From Pectobacterium zantedeschiae (GTDB taxonomy: Bacteria > Pseudomonadota > Gammaproteobacteria > Enterobacterales > Enterobacteriaceae), in the NCBI RefSeq assembly GCF_004137795.1, contig NZ_NWTM01000001.1, positions 3,010,035 to 3,074,034 on the forward strand: 64,000 nucleotides of DNA. The letters are read 5' to 3'. Numbering within the stretch: the first letter of the stretch is position 1; the number at the start of each line of letters is the position of its first letter. Below are positions 1 to 9,922 of this stretch, piece by piece. Under the pieces are notes generated by a model. The model did no database searches. It saw only the letters and a program-made list of their open reading frames with translations, and was not told the origin of the DNA. The translations under genes and the position numbers were made by a program.

Positions 1-1130
1 CGTTTGCGCCACTGTTACAGGGGCTGAGCCTGCCGTATCTGGGCATTCAGTCGCCGACTTATCTAAAGAACACGCCAAACACCAGCAATACCGTGGTGGG
101 TTCTGGGCCGTTTATTCTTGATTCCTTTGTGAAAGGCAGCGGCAGCAAACTGACGAAACGCCCTGATTACAACTGGGGTCCGGGCTATGCCAAACATACT
201 GGTCCAGCCTATCTCGATGGTTTGGTGTTCAAATATCTGCCGGAAGCCTCCGTTCGTCTTGGCGCACTGAGCAGCGGCCAAATCCAGGCGATTGACGCCG
301 TGCCACCCGCCAATTTCCCGACGGTGAAACGCAATCCGAAACTGGAAGTCATTACCTATGAGAACCCTGGCGTTAACCGGGTACTTTATCTCAACACCAC
401 CAAAGGCCCGTTCCAGGATGTCGCGGTGCGTAAGGCATTCCAGAGCGCCGTGGATACCAACGCAGCGGTAAAAGTCGCCTTCTTCGGTACGCTGAAAGCC
501 GCCGATAACGTTCTCGGCCCAGCCACGCTGTACTACGATCCGAGCGTCGCGTCACGCTGGGGCTTCGATGTGAAAAAGGCTAATGAACTGCTGGATAACG
601 CAGGCTGGAAACAGAAAGACAGCGCTGGCTACCGCACCAAAGATGGCAAACGTCTGAGCGTCAGCTTCGTCTATGCCTCCACCAATGTGGAAGCAGCAGA
701 CGTAGCATTGTTCCAGGCCGTGCAATTCCAGGTGAAACAGGCAGGCTTTGACGTCCAGTTAACACCGGTCGATGCAGGTGAATTCACCACGCGTACCAAC
801 GCTAACGAATACGACATTGCGTCTAACTTCTTCGTGCGTGCGGAGCCGGACATTCTACGTACTGTGTTCGATTCGGCCTATGCTCCACCGAACGGCAACA
901 ACTTTACCCGTATCAGCGTGTTGAATGACAAACTGAGAAAAGCCATCGGCGCGGGTGAAGCAGAACGTAAACAGCTCTACACCGAGATACAAAACGAGGT
1001 TATCGATCAGGCATATGTGGTTCCTCTGTACGTTCCAGCCTATCAACTCGGCCTGTCCAAACAGGTACAGGGCATAAGCTGGGCTACCAACGCAAAACCG
1101 AACTTCTATGATGTCTGGATTAAACGTTAA
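1..1130 (+). CDS. Peptide ABC transporter substrate-binding protein (5' truncated)
   Basis: This is the C-terminal part of a family 5 (DppA/OppA/NikA-like) periplasmic solute-binding protein, which captures a peptide or similar ligand and delivers it to the inner-membrane permeases. The reading frame is open from base 3, so the true start lies upstream of the window; the GTG at 93 is only an internal codon. About 375 residues are visible. They include the VGSGPF block near the start and the typical C-terminal run with 'YVVPLYVPAY'. The stop at 1128-1130 overlaps the start of the first permease, as expected in one operon. The ligand cannot be read from the sequence. Proximity to the rhamnose genes might hint at a plant-derived substrate, but the family normally binds peptides, nickel complexes or opines. 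Confidence 0.9.
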   Translation, partial: FAPLLQGLSLPYLGIQSPTYLKNTPNTSNTVVGSGPFILDSFVKGSGSKLTKRPDYNWGPGYAKHTGPAYLDGLVFKYLPEASVRLGALSSGQIQAIDAVPPANFPTVKRNPKLEVITYENPGVNRVLYLNTTKGPFQDVAVRKAFQSAVDTNAAVKVAFFGTLKAADNVLGPATLYYDPSVASRWGFDVKKANELLDNAGWKQKDSAGYRTKDGKRLSVSFVYASTNVEAADVALFQAVQFQVKQAGFDVQLTPVDAGEFTTRTNANEYDIASNFFVRAEPDILRTVFDSAYAPPNGNNFTRISVLNDKLRKAIGAGEAERKQLYTEIQNEVIDQAYVVPLYVPAYQLGLSKQVQGISWATNAKPNFYDVWIKR

Positions 1131-2067
1131 CCTGTACGCGCTAGGCAAACGTCTACTCACCATTCTGGCTGTGCTCTGGGGCGCAGCCACATTGACGTTT
1201 ATTGCCGTCAAACTGATCCCCGGCGATCCGGTCGCTATTCTCAGCGGCGGCGATAATGTGGTGGATGAAGCCTATCGCGCGGTACTCATCAAGCAATTTG
1301 GGCTCGATCAGCCGCTGTGGGTGCAATATCTGCGCTACTGTGGGCAAGCGCTACAGGGCGATTTTGGCGTCAGCTATCTCTATCGTCTGCCGGTCGGCAG
1401 CGTCATTAGCGATGCTATGCATGAAACCCTGCCGCTGGCGATTGGTGGCCTGATACTCGCTTTGTTTCTCGCCATTACTAGCGCGCTGCTTACCGCAGGC
1501 CGCTATGGTGCACTGCGTACCGCTGTATCGTGGCTAGAGTTGACGCTGCTTAGCACCCCGGTCTACTGGATTGGTATCGTGCTATTAAGCTTGTTCAGCT
1601 TTCGCCTGCAATGGTTTCCAGTTACTGGCAACGACGGTTTTATGTCGCTGGTGCTACCCGTTATCACCCTCGGTTTGCCGATTGCCGCCATTCTGAGCCA
1701 GGTACTGCGCGACGGTTTGGAAGATGCGCTATCCCAGCCGTTCTCGTTAACCGTGCGCACACGCGGCGTCAGCGAAATCCGACTACGTTTCCGACACGGT
1801 TTACGCCACGCGGCGCTGGCAGCCTCAACGCTGACGGGTACGTTGCTGGCAAGCGTACTCGGTGGCTCCGTGCTCACCGAAACCGTGTTTGGTCGCGCAG
1901 GTATTGGACAGGTCACGCTAAGCGCAATTGAAAACCGCGACATGCCGCTGGTGCTGGGCGTCGTGATGCTGTCTGCCTTCCTGTTCGTCGTCATCAATCT
2001 GCTGGTGGATGCGCTGTACCTCCTCATCGATCCCCGCTTACGCAAGAAGGCGAGCGCCCATGAGTAG
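1108..2067 (+). CDS. ABC transporter permease, DppB family
   Basis: Inner-membrane permease of a dipeptide/oligopeptide/nickel ABC transporter. The 319-residue product has the DppB layout: an N-terminal anchor helix, a periplasmic stretch with 'FGLDQPLWVQYLRY', then five more hydrophobic segments. The coupling (EAA) region lies around residues 215-235, and the C-terminal end carries the usual 'TVFGRAGIGQ' motif. It starts at 1108 or the next codon (ATG ATG), overlapping the binding-protein gene by about 20 bases, and its own end overlaps the next permease by 8 bases. This means tight translational coupling. Substrate unknown. Confidence 0.93.
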   Translation: MMSGLNVNLYALGKRLLTILAVLWGAATLTFIAVKLIPGDPVAILSGGDNVVDEAYRAVLIKQFGLDQPLWVQYLRYCGQALQGDFGVSYLYRLPVGSVISDAMHETLPLAIGGLILALFLAITSALLTAGRYGALRTAVSWLELTLLSTPVYWIGIVLLSLFSFRLQWFPVTGNDGFMSLVLPVITLGLPIAAILSQVLRDGLEDALSQPFSLTVRTRGVSEIRLRFRHGLRHAALAASTLTGTLLASVLGGSVLTETVFGRAGIGQVTLSAIENRDMPLVLGVVMLSAFLFVVINLLVDALYLLIDPRLRKKASAHE

Positions 2068-2926
2068 TGAACCGATGCCCTTCACGCAAATACCATCACG
2101 AAAAACCTATCGCAGCCCGTGGCTGAGTACAGCAACGCTATTGCCTGCCGCACTTGTTTTCCTGCTGGCGCTGGCGGTCTTTTTTCCGTCGCTGTTTACC
2201 AGCCGCACCGCAGATGAAATGGATATGGGGGCAGTATTCCAGTCGCCAAACTCCACGTACTGGTTCGGCACCGATCAACTCGGGCGCGACATTTTTGCCC
2301 GCATCGTTCACGGCACCTCGCTGTCGCTGGGCATTGGCGTCGGTGCAATGCTAATCGCCTGCTTCGGCGGTGTGTTGTTTGGTACGCTGTCAGTGCTTGC
2401 ACCGCTGCGCATTCGTCAGCTTCTGGTTCGTCTGCTGGACATCATGCTGGCGTTTCCCGATCTGCTGTTGGCGCTGCTGGTGATCGCCGTGCTGGGACGT
2501 GGCCCGGAAAACACCATGTTGGCTGTCGGTCTGGCGGGGATTGCTGGCTATGCGCGTTTGATCCGCTCCCAGGTGCTGCAAGTCAGACTATCTGGCTATG
2601 TTGAACATGCGATTGCGCTGGGCGAACACCCGCTATATATCGTTTTTCGCCATATCATCCCCAATACGCTGCGCCCACTGCTGATTGTCGCCACCATTGG
2701 CGTCGGTCACGCGGTACTATCCGCCTCTGCGCTGAGCTTTCTGGGGCTGGGCGTCGTTCCTCCGACCGCCGAATGGGGCGCGCTACTGGCCGACGGTCGT
2801 AACTTTCTTGATATCGCACCGTGGGTCAGCCTGCTGCCTGCCAGCGTTGTGGCGCTGTCGGTGATTTCCATTACACTGCTGGGGCGTCGTTTACAGGCTA
2901 TTTTGGCCAAAGGAGAGGCACGATGA
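2060..2926 (+). CDS. ABC transporter permease, DppC family
   Basis: Second permease of the peptide transporter, pairing with the DppB-type subunit to form the membrane channel. I placed the start at the ATG at 2060 (288 residues) rather than a longer upstream frame, because this ATG overlaps the previous stop in the usual way. Visible features are an N-terminal membrane helix, the 'FGTDQLGRDIFARI' block typical of DppC/OppC proteins, and the C-terminal 'SFLGLGVVPPTAEWG' signature. The stop overlaps the following ATPase start as ATGA. Confidence 0.93.
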   Translation: MSSEPMPFTQIPSRKTYRSPWLSTATLLPAALVFLLALAVFFPSLFTSRTADEMDMGAVFQSPNSTYWFGTDQLGRDIFARIVHGTSLSLGIGVGAMLIACFGGVLFGTLSVLAPLRIRQLLVRLLDIMLAFPDLLLALLVIAVLGRGPENTMLAVGLAGIAGYARLIRSQVLQVRLSGYVEHAIALGEHPLYIVFRHIIPNTLRPLLIVATIGVGHAVLSASALSFLGLGVVPPTAEWGALLADGRNFLDIAPWVSLLPASVVALSVISITLLGRRLQAILAKGEAR

Positions 2927-4620
2927 GCCTGAATACACTTCCTCATTCCTCTTCAGATACACCGGCGAAGACACCGCTGCTGCGCGTAGATGGCCTGAGC
3001 GTCACGTTCCCTAGCCCTTTCGGCCCCATTCGTTCGGTTAAAAACCTCTCTTTTCAGGTGAATGCTGGAGAAATTCTGGCGCTGGTCGGTGAGTCTGGCT
3101 CAGGAAAATCCGTCACCGCACGCACGCTGGTGGGGTTATCCGGCGAAGGCGTCGATGTGCAGGCAAACGCGATTGAGCTTACGCGCCATGACGGTAGCCT
3201 GTGTGATTTACGCTATCTGACCGATCGCGACTGGCGAGCGATTCGCGGTCGTGAAATCGGCTTTGTTTTACAGGATGCACTGGTATCTCTCGACCCGCTG
3301 CGCAAGATTGGGCAGGAGGTCGCCGAACCGATTCTGACTCACCGCCTGTTACCCCGCGAGCAAATTCCCGCTCGCGTCGCCGAACTCCTGACAAAAGCAG
3401 GCATTCCCGATCCTGAGAATCGGGCAGCCCAGTATCCACACGAGCTATCTGGCGGCCTGCGTCAACGTGCGCTTATCGCTTCTGCATTAGCGGCAGGCCC
3501 ACAGTTGTTGATTGCCGATGAACCCACGACGGCGCTGGATGCCACGGTGCAGAAACAAGTGCTAAAAGTCTTCACCGCATTGGCGAAGGCGGGGCATGGC
3601 GTTCTGCTGATCACTCACGATCTTGCCGTTGTCGCAGACGTCGCGGATCGCGTTATCGTCATGCAACAGGGTTCGTTGGTAGAAGGTGGCGAGGCACGAC
3701 AGCTCCTGTCAGCGCCGACACATCCCTACACCCGCAAGCTACTGGCGGCGATCCCAACCGCTTCTACGCGTGGCAAATGGCTGGCAGGTGTCGATCCGTT
3801 ACAGAACGGCATTGCGCCATCAGCCGCGTCTCTGGCAGCGAATCATGCCAGCACCGACGCGATAGCCCTGACGGTGGATCAGATTGCCGTGTCGTTCAAG
3901 CGACCGGACGGCAGCCGGATGCAGGCGGTCAACCAGGTTTCTCTCCAGATCAAACGGGGTGAAACGCTGGGTATCGTCGGGGAATCCGGTTCAGGCAAAA
4001 CCACGCTGGGTAAAGTCATTCTGGCGCTACAAAAGCCGGACAGCGGTGAAGTCCGACTCGCGGGCAATGACTGGAGTGCGCTGACGGAACGCGAACGCAG
4101 ACCGTTACGCGCACGCATTCAGACGATCACACAGGATCCACTCAGTTCGTTCGATCCACAATTTACCATTGCCCAGATTCTGCGCCAGCCGCTACGCTTG
4201 CGTCGCGATCTGAGCGACGCTGAAAAACAGCGGCGTATTCTGACGTTGCTGGAGTATGTCGGCTTGACGCCGGATCTGCTGACCCGACGTCCAACCGCCT
4301 TATCTGGCGGGCAACGTCAGCGCGTCTCTATCGCACAGGCGCTGGCTTCAGATCCTGATATCCTGATCTGTGACGAACCGGTATCAGCACTGGATGTCAC
4401 TACACAGGCGCAAGTGCTGGATTTACTGGTTGCGTTGCAGCGCCAACTGGGGCTGACGATGCTGTTCATTTCTCACGATTTAGGCGTCGTGCAGCATATG
4501 AGCCACCGTATTGCGGTGATGAAAGACGGGGATATTGTGGAAACCGGACCCGTCGAACAGATCTTCAACCAACCGCAGCACCCTTACACGCGGCTGCTGC
4601 TTTCAACGGTGGCGGAGTAG
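2923..4620 (+). CDS. Duplicated peptide-transporter ATPase (two ABC domains in one chain)
   Basis: A fused double ABC ATPase of 565 residues, equivalent to DppD plus DppF joined in one protein as in GsiA or YejF. Each half has its own Walker A (GESGSGKS near residue 57, GESGSGKT near 355), signature motif (LSGGLRQR in the first, LSGGQRQR in the second) and Walker B (LLIADEP, ILICDEP). The first signature has Leu in place of the usual Gln. The start at 2923 has AAAGGAG just upstream and overlaps the permease stop as ATGA; a longer frame from 2821 is not credible. Oligopeptide-transporter C-terminal 'HPYTRKLL' and 'HPYTRLLL' motifs are present in both halves. It powers import by the upstream permeases and is the last gene of the operon. 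Confidence 0.93.
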   Translation: MSLNTLPHSSSDTPAKTPLLRVDGLSVTFPSPFGPIRSVKNLSFQVNAGEILALVGESGSGKSVTARTLVGLSGEGVDVQANAIELTRHDGSLCDLRYLTDRDWRAIRGREIGFVLQDALVSLDPLRKIGQEVAEPILTHRLLPREQIPARVAELLTKAGIPDPENRAAQYPHELSGGLRQRALIASALAAGPQLLIADEPTTALDATVQKQVLKVFTALAKAGHGVLLITHDLAVVADVADRVIVMQQGSLVEGGEARQLLSAPTHPYTRKLLAAIPTASTRGKWLAGVDPLQNGIAPSAASLAANHASTDAIALTVDQIAVSFKRPDGSRMQAVNQVSLQIKRGETLGIVGESGSGKTTLGKVILALQKPDSGEVRLAGNDWSALTERERRPLRARIQTITQDPLSSFDPQFTIAQILRQPLRLRRDLSDAEKQRRILTLLEYVGLTPDLLTRRPTALSGGQRQRVSIAQALASDPDILICDEPVSALDVTTQAQVLDLLVALQRQLGLTMLFISHDLGVVQHMSHRIAVMKDGDIVETGPVEQIFNQPQHPYTRLLLSTVAE

Positions 4621-4701
4621 CCATTTTGCTGTGTAGCGATACACTAATTTTGGCTACCCAAATATGATGGCTCCCCTCACCGATAAATCTCAGAGGGTGG
4701 C

Positions 4702-4927
4702 TTAAAGGCTTTGATAACCGGCTTCTTTTTGGCGCTTAACTGACAGTATCACCACTCTGTCAGTTAGCTCATCGTGACGGTAAAGCATCACGTATCCGCT
4801 GCTGCCGAATACCACGGATCAAAACTTCAGCGGCCTTTTTAGTAGCCAGTGCATTTTTATTTTTTAGAAAATCCTTCAAGCGTTGCAAATCACGCCGCGC
4901 ATGCCCTGAAACAATCACTTGTGGCAT
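4702..4927 (-). pseudogene. ParE-type toxin pseudogene with internal deletion
   Basis: The frame starting at 4927 reads a normal ParE N-terminus (MPQVIVSGHARRDLQRLKDF...). It then runs into a premature stop after 'RIRQQRIRDALPSR'-type nonsense. The ParE C-terminus is still present immediately downstream in another frame, reading GYVMLYRHDELTDRVVILSV and then KRQKEAGY, ending at 4702. About 30 codons of the middle have therefore been lost out of frame. No antitoxin gene is adjacent. The remnant lies between the peptide transporter and rhaR. The frame comparison is seen directly; the family assignment is from memory of ParE sequences. Confidence 0.75.
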
Positions 4928-4975
4928 GCAGATGTCACTAAGGCTAACCGCGTTAAAACAGGACAAAAAGCACAA

Positions 4976-5830
4976 TCACTCCACATTCAAGAAGCGTTGG
5001 CGGTAGGTGCTGGGCGAGACGCCGAACGCCTGATGGAACACGACAGAAAAGTAGTTACTGTCTTCAAAGCCACACAACGCAGCAACGTCACCGATGGTTT
5101 GCATATCGTAGCGCAACAGCTCCATCGCTTTGCACAGCCGCAGTTGGCGCAGGTAATGCGGCACGCTCATTCCGGTTTGTTCTTTAAAACGCGAGCGTAA
5201 ACTGCGGGCGCTGAAATGGTGCTGTTCGCAAAAGGCTTCAAAACGAAACGGTGCTGCAATGCTGGCTCGTAGCGCATTCATCAACATATCCAACTGGTGC
5301 GCATCCGCCAATTGCGGACTATCTGGTGAATGACGATAGCGTGCCGCCAGCAGCGCAATTTGCAACAGCAGCGCTTCACTCAATTGCAGCGACAGTGCAT
5401 CCGATTTCATACACTCCTGCGTTAGCGCATCTACCTTCTCGCGGATGGTATCCATGCCTTCCGAACCTAAACACCAGTGCCGCTGGCTTTGGGGAAGCTC
5501 TCCGCCCGGCAGTAACATTTGCCAGTCGGCGGATAACGTCAGGCGGTTACGAATATACAGAATGTTGTCCAGCTCAAGCTCATGGACGGATTCATAGCTG
5601 TGGCGATCGTGCGCGGAGACATAAAACATATCGCCGCGGGTAATACGGTAAGGCACGTCGTTCCAGAGGTGCAGGCCATTGCCTCGCCAGACGATCACCA
5701 ATTCGTCGAAGTCATGATGATGCAGCGGAAATACCGGCTGCGGATGACGTTCGGCGACCATCACGGCATTCTTGTCAGTCAGGAAATAGTCTTCAGTCTG
5801 TAATTTCAAACCCCGAATTGCTGTCGCCAT
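4976..5830 (-). CDS. rhaR: L-rhamnose-responsive transcriptional activator RhaR
   Basis: AraC/XylS-family activator. In E. coli RhaR binds L-rhamnose and switches on rhaSR. The 284-residue protein has an N-terminal cupin-like sugar-binding domain ('HHHDFDELVIVWRGNGLHLWND') and a C-terminal double helix-turn-helix ending in the AraC hallmark 'CGFEDSNYFSVVFHQAFG'. Residue matches to E. coli RhaR (for example 'DELVIVWRGNGLH' and 'PYRITRGD') are extensive. It lies directly downstream of rhaS (24-base gap), the same order as in E. coli, and is divergent from rhaBAD. Confidence 0.95.
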   Translation of the reverse strand: MATAIRGLKLQTEDYFLTDKNAVMVAERHPQPVFPLHHHDFDELVIVWRGNGLHLWNDVPYRITRGDMFYVSAHDRHSYESVHELELDNILYIRNRLTLSADWQMLLPGGELPQSQRHWCLGSEGMDTIREKVDALTQECMKSDALSLQLSEALLLQIALLAARYRHSPDSPQLADAHQLDMLMNALRASIAAPFRFEAFCEQHHFSARSLRSRFKEQTGMSVPHYLRQLRLCKAMELLRYDMQTIGDVAALCGFEDSNYFSVVFHQAFGVSPSTYRQRFLNVE

Positions 5831-5854
5831 TCCCTCACCCGCAGATGCTGTTAC

Positions 5855-6694
5855 CTACTCTTCACGAGAAAACGCCTGATGGCGTAGTGACTTAGGTGCC
5901 TGCGAGAATGCCTTGCGGAATTGCGTCGAGAAGTGATTGCTGTCGCTAAATCCACAGGCGTGCGCAATAGTGGTGATGGAGTCATCACTCTGCTGCAACC
6001 GCCGACGAGCCTCCAGTAATCTTAACCGATTCAGATACCGTTGTGGCGTCATACCCGTATGTTGTTTTAGCTGACGGTGCAGTGTACGCAACGGCAGCGA
6101 GAACTGGTCAGCCAAGCCGCCCCAGTTAACGTCTTCGCTGTAGTTATTTTGCAGCCACCCCAGCAACGCCTGTACCCCTTGGCGTTCAGAGCCGTTTCCC
6201 TGCGTCTGGAAGCAGTGTTGACGCAGTTGCACCAGGATTTGCAGAAACAGGCTTTCGCTGGCGGCAATCGCTTCAGGCGCATCGCTCTGCGCCAGCTCTG
6301 CCAGACTATTCAGCGACTGTTTCAGTTGCTGCATCCCCGCGGCATTCACCTGCCACTGTCCCTGCCACTCGCCGTTCGGGCCATACGGCAAAAACGCGGC
6401 GATATCGGAAAGGAAGCGAAATCCGTGCGGTGAGCGATACAGCATGTTGGTCAGACACAGCCCTTCTACATCTTCAAACAGATGCCGATCGTTATCGCGA
6501 ACAAAGAACACCGAGCCGCTGCACAGCGCATAGGGTTGATCGTTAAACACATGAACGCCCGCGCCCTGCTCCACTAGCACAATTTCCCAGAAATCATGAT
6601 AGTGCTCTGGAAAGGCTGTCTGTGGGGTACGCGGCTCTACTGCGACCGTCACGGCACGCGAAATAAAAAAATCATCACCACGAAGTAACGTCAT
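5855..6694 (-). CDS. rhaS: L-rhamnose-responsive transcriptional activator RhaS
   Basis: AraC-family activator that in E. coli directly activates rhaBAD and rhaT in the presence of L-rhamnose. I start it at 6694 (MTLLRGDDFF..., 279 residues). This aligns with the E. coli RhaS N-terminus and avoids a longer frame that would run through a non-coding repeat upstream. Domains are an N-terminal cupin ('FPEHYHDFWEIVLVEQGAGVHVFN') and a C-terminal AraC DNA-binding domain with 'LPLRTLHRQLKQHTGMTPQRYLNRLRL' split over two helices and 'CGFSDSNHFSTQFR'. It is the gene nearest rhaB, which agrees with RhaS rather than RhaR. Confidence 0.95.
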   Translation of the reverse strand: MTLLRGDDFFISRAVTVAVEPRTPQTAFPEHYHDFWEIVLVEQGAGVHVFNDQPYALCSGSVFFVRDNDRHLFEDVEGLCLTNMLYRSPHGFRFLSDIAAFLPYGPNGEWQGQWQVNAAGMQQLKQSLNSLAELAQSDAPEAIAASESLFLQILVQLRQHCFQTQGNGSERQGVQALLGWLQNNYSEDVNWGGLADQFSLPLRTLHRQLKQHTGMTPQRYLNRLRLLEARRRLQQSDDSITTIAHACGFSDSNHFSTQFRKAFSQAPKSLRHQAFSREE

Positions 6695-6773
6695 TTCAGT
6701 TCTCCATTCAGCCTTTGGTAAAACGCGGTCTTTGAAAACGCAACCGTTGAAAGAGTAATGCTGGTCACTTAAG

Positions 6774-6850
6774 CCCCATTTTAGGAGAAACACGGGGATG
6801 AGGTTCCCGCAGGGATACCTTACCGCGTGGTCGCTCCGTGTATCTCGGTT
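6774..6850. repeat. Dispersed intergenic repeat, copy 1
   Basis: About 77 bases of this stretch, upstream of rhaS, match a second copy at 38571-38650 downstream of hsdS. Shared blocks include ATTTTAGG, GAAACAC, GGTTCCCGCAGGGA, TGGTCGC and CCGTGTAT. The element can fold into a stem-loop (CACGGGG near 6791 against CCGCGTG near 6832). A matching but different pairing exists in the second copy, which suggests structure is kept. It has no coding content. It may be a Pectobacterium REP- or ERIC-like element. Confidence 0.75.
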
Positions 6851-7044
6851 CTTAAACGAACGGTATTAGCCTTTGAAAAAGAGTAGTCAGAAGCGACAAA
6901 ACCGACCTTAAAATACCGTCACCCGCACACCGTCTGACTGCTCTTTTTTTAAGATCTCCTCCCTCAATTGATTGAAGTGTGGCAAGGATCACACCGCCTT
7001 TCCCCTGATTTTTACATGGTTATTTTCTGAATGATTTCCCAGAT

Positions 7045-7060
7045 TGTGAGCCCTTTCACG
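7045..7060 (+). promoter_or_regulatory. Candidate CRP site upstream of rhaBADM
   Basis: TGTGA-N6-TCACG, one mismatch from the CRP consensus TGTGA-N6-TCACA, 109 bases before the rhaB start. Rhamnose operons in E. coli need CRP-cAMP together with RhaS, so a CRP site here is expected. The RhaS half-sites and the exact promoter could not be assigned by eye. Confidence 0.6.
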
Positions 7061-7168
7061 GTCAGCTTTGTCATTTTGCCAACCACCTGTTTTAGGTGGC
7101 ACTCATCGGAAGGTGACTTCTGTTACCGCTCTTTACACTGCAACACATCCAACAAAAGGAGTGCGGCT

Positions 7169-8659
7169 ATGGCGGTGAAGAATATCGTGGCGGTGGATTT
7201 AGGGGCATCCAGCGGTCGAGTGATGCTGGCAACCTTGCACACCGCAACGCAGCATCTGACGCTGAAAGAAATTCACCGTTTCAGCAATACGCTGGTGTTT
7301 CAGGACAACCATCACCAGTGGGATCTGGCCGCGCTGGAACGCGACATTCTCACCGGATTACATCAAATCGACGCCATGGGTATCGCCCCCGATAGCATTG
7401 GGGTCGACAGTTGGGGCGTGGACTATGTGTTACTCGATAAAAACGGGCAGCGCGTCGGCCTGCCGTATTCCTACCGCGATCACCGTACAGACGGCGTAAT
7501 GGCTGCCGTTACCGCCGAACTAGGTCGTGAGGCTATCTATCAGCGTACTGGCATTCAGTTCCTGCCGTTTAATACGCTGTATCAGCTCAAAGCGCTGTGC
7601 GATGCATCTCCTGACGATTTGGCTCAGGTGGAACATTTGCTAATGGTGCCCGACTATTTTCACTACCGCCTCACGGGGAATTTGGTCTGCGAATATACCA
7701 ACGCCAGTACGACCCAACTGCTTAATCTGGAACAGCAAACCTGGGATGGCGAACTGCTGGACTATCTGGGCGTACCGCGCCGCTGGTTGAGCGATCCCGT
7801 GCAGCCGGGGCACGCTGTCGGAAACTGGACAGCACCGAGTGGGCGTCAGATTCCCGTTACCACCGTCGCTACGCACGATACCGCCAGCGCGGTGGTCGGT
7901 GCACCGTTGCAGAACCGCGACAGTGCCTATCTCAGTTCCGGCACCTGGTCGCTGATGGGCATCGAGAGCGATACGCCGTTTAACAGCCCGCAGGCGCTGG
8001 CTGCCAATATCACCAACGAAGGTGGCGTAGATGGCACCTATCGGGTGCTGAAAAACATCATGGGGCTGTGGCTGCTACAGCGGGTTTGTCAGGAGCGTGA
8101 CATCAAAGATTTAGGCGCGCTGATTCAGTCCGCCACCACGCAGCCCGCCTTCGTCAGCCTGATTAACCCTAATGACGATCGTTTTATCAATCCGCCGTCC
8201 ATGCATCAGGCTATCCGCGACTATTGTCGTGAGCACAGCCAGCCCGTCCCCCAAAGTGATGCCGAACTAGCACGCTGCATCTTCGACAGCCTCGCGTTGC
8301 TCTACCGTCAGGTGGTGCTGGAATTGGGAGAGCTGCGCCATGCGCCGATTCGCCAATTGCATATTGTCGGCGGCGGCAGTCAGAACGCTTTTCTCAACCA
8401 GCTGTGCGCCGATGTGTGCCAGATTCCGGTTCTTGCCGGGCCAGTCGAAGCCTCGACGCTCGGCAATATCGGATGCCAACTGATGGCGCTAGGCGCCGTT
8501 ACAGACCTTGCCGCATTCCGGCACATGCTGACTCATAACTTCCCTCTGCATCGTTATATCCCGCGTGCGGAGAGTGATTTTGCCGGGCACTGGCGTCGTT
8601 TTCAGGCGCTCAGCCAGCCAGAAACCGCCCCACAGGGCAAAAAGGAGACCACGCAATGA
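7169..8659 (+). CDS. rhaB: L-rhamnulokinase RhaB
   Basis: Phosphorylates L-rhamnulose to L-rhamnulose 1-phosphate with ATP, the second step of rhamnose catabolism in the cytoplasm. The 496-residue protein is a FGGY-family sugar kinase with the N-terminal phosphate motif '[14 protein letters not shown]', the '[16 protein letters not shown]' block, '[11 protein letters not shown]', and the C-terminal '[19 protein letters not shown]' adenosine-binding motif. The start at 7169 has AAAAGGAG seven bases or so upstream; a longer frame from 7031 covers the promoter and was rejected. The stop overlaps rhaA as ATGA. Rhamnose is abundant in plant pectin (rhamnogalacturonan I), the expected source for a soft-rot bacterium. 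Confidence 0.97.
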   Translation: MAVKNIVAVDLGASSGRVMLATLHTATQHLTLKEIHRFSNTLVFQDNHHQWDLAALERDILTGLHQIDAMGIAPDSIGVDSWGVDYVLLDKNGQRVGLPYSYRDHRTDGVMAAVTAELGREAIYQRTGIQFLPFNTLYQLKALCDASPDDLAQVEHLLMVPDYFHYRLTGNLVCEYTNASTTQLLNLEQQTWDGELLDYLGVPRRWLSDPVQPGHAVGNWTAPSGRQIPVTTVATHDTASAVVGAPLQNRDSAYLSSGTWSLMGIESDTPFNSPQALAANITNEGGVDGTYRVLKNIMGLWLLQRVCQERDIKDLGALIQSATTQPAFVSLINPNDDRFINPPSMHQAIRDYCREHSQPVPQSDAELARCIFDSLALLYRQVVLELGELRHAPIRQLHIVGGGSQNAFLNQLCADVCQIPVLAGPVEASTLGNIGCQLMALGAVTDLAAFRHMLTHNFPLHRYIPRAESDFAGHWRRFQALSQPETAPQGKKETTQ

Positions 8660-9918
8660 GCACACCTATTGAAGCTGCCTGGCAGTTGGCAAAAACGCGT
8701 TATGCCAGCCTGAATATTGATGTAGAGGCAGCGCTGGAACAGCTCGATCAGATTCCGGTGTCAATGCACTGCTGGCAGGGTGACGATGTGGCAGGATTCG
8801 AGAATACCGGCGGGCCACTGACCGGCGGCATTCAGGCCACGGGCAACTATCCAGGCAAAGCGAGTACACCAGACGAACTGCGTGCCGATCTGGAACAGGC
8901 ATTCGCGCTGATCCCCGGCCCCAAACGGCTGAACCTGCATGCCATCTATCTGGAATCCGCACAGCCTGTCGCCCGCAACGAGATTGCCCCCGAGCATTTC
9001 AGCAACTGGGTTGCGTGGGCCAAGCGCCACCAGCTTGGGCTGGATTTTAACCCGACCTGCTTTTCTCATCCGCTGAGCGCGGACGGTTTTACGCTATCCC
9101 ACCCGGACGAAAAAGTACGCCGTTTCTGGATTGAACACTGTCAGGCCAGCCGCCGGATTTCAGCCTACTTTGGCCGCGAACTCGGTACGCCGTCAGTGAT
9201 GAACATTTGGGTGCCGGACGGTATGAAAGATTTGACCATCGATCGTCTGGCGTTCCGCCAGCGGCTGCTCAGCGCGTTGGATGAGATCATTTCCGAACCG
9301 CTCGATCAGGCACACCATATCGATGCAGTGGAAAGTAAGCTATTCGGGATAGGCGCTGAAAGCTTTACCGTCGGCTCAAACGAATTTTATCTTGGCTATG
9401 CAGCCAGCCGCGGCACCGCGCTCTGTCTGGACGCCGGACACTTCCATCCAACCGAAGTCATTTCCGACAAGATCTCCAGCGCGATTCTGTACGTCCCGCG
9501 CCTGCTGTTGCACGTCAGCCGTCCGGTACGTTGGGACAGCGACCATGTGGTACTGCTGGATGACGAAACGCAGGCTATCGCTCATGAAATCGTGCGCCAT
9601 CAATTGCTTAACCGCGTGCACATCGGGCTCGATTTCTTCGACGCCTCAATCAACCGCATCGCCGCCTGGGTCATCGGCACGCGCAATATGAAGAAAGCCC
9701 TACTGCGCGCACTGCTGGAACCTACAGAGACGCTGCGCAAACTGGAACAAAACGGCGATTACACCGCGCGTCTGGCCCTGCTGGAAGAGCAAAAATCGCT
9801 GCCGTGGCAGGCGGTGTGGGAACACTACTGCCAGCGTCATGACGTGATCCCGGGCAGCGACTGGCTGCAACAGGTGCGTCAGTATGAAGAAACCATCCTC
9901 ACTCAACGTCAAGGGTAA
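8656..9918 (+). CDS. rhaA: L-rhamnose isomerase RhaA
   Basis: Converts L-rhamnose to L-rhamnulose, the first pathway step, using Mn2+ or similar metals. The 420-residue product matches the usual family length of about 419. Recognisable blocks are '[16 protein letters not shown]', '[13 protein letters not shown]', '[13 protein letters not shown]', '[19 protein letters not shown]', '[18 protein letters not shown]' (metal ligands) and '[11 protein letters not shown]'. The start overlaps the rhaB stop, and rhaD begins 4 bases after its end. Confidence 0.98.
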   Translation: MSTPIEAAWQLAKTRYASLNIDVEAALEQLDQIPVSMHCWQGDDVAGFENTGGPLTGGIQATGNYPGKASTPDELRADLEQAFALIPGPKRLNLHAIYLESAQPVARNEIAPEHFSNWVAWAKRHQLGLDFNPTCFSHPLSADGFTLSHPDEKVRRFWIEHCQASRRISAYFGRELGTPSVMNIWVPDGMKDLTIDRLAFRQRLLSALDEIISEPLDQAHHIDAVESKLFGIGAESFTVGSNEFYLGYAASRGTALCLDAGHFHPTEVISDKISSAILYVPRLLLHVSRPVRWDSDHVVLLDDETQAIAHEIVRHQLLNRVHIGLDFFDASINRIAAWVIGTRNMKKALLRALLEPTETLRKLEQNGDYTARLALLEEQKSLPWQAVWEHYCQRHDVIPGSDWLQQVRQYEETILTQRQG

Positions 9919-9922
9919 GACT

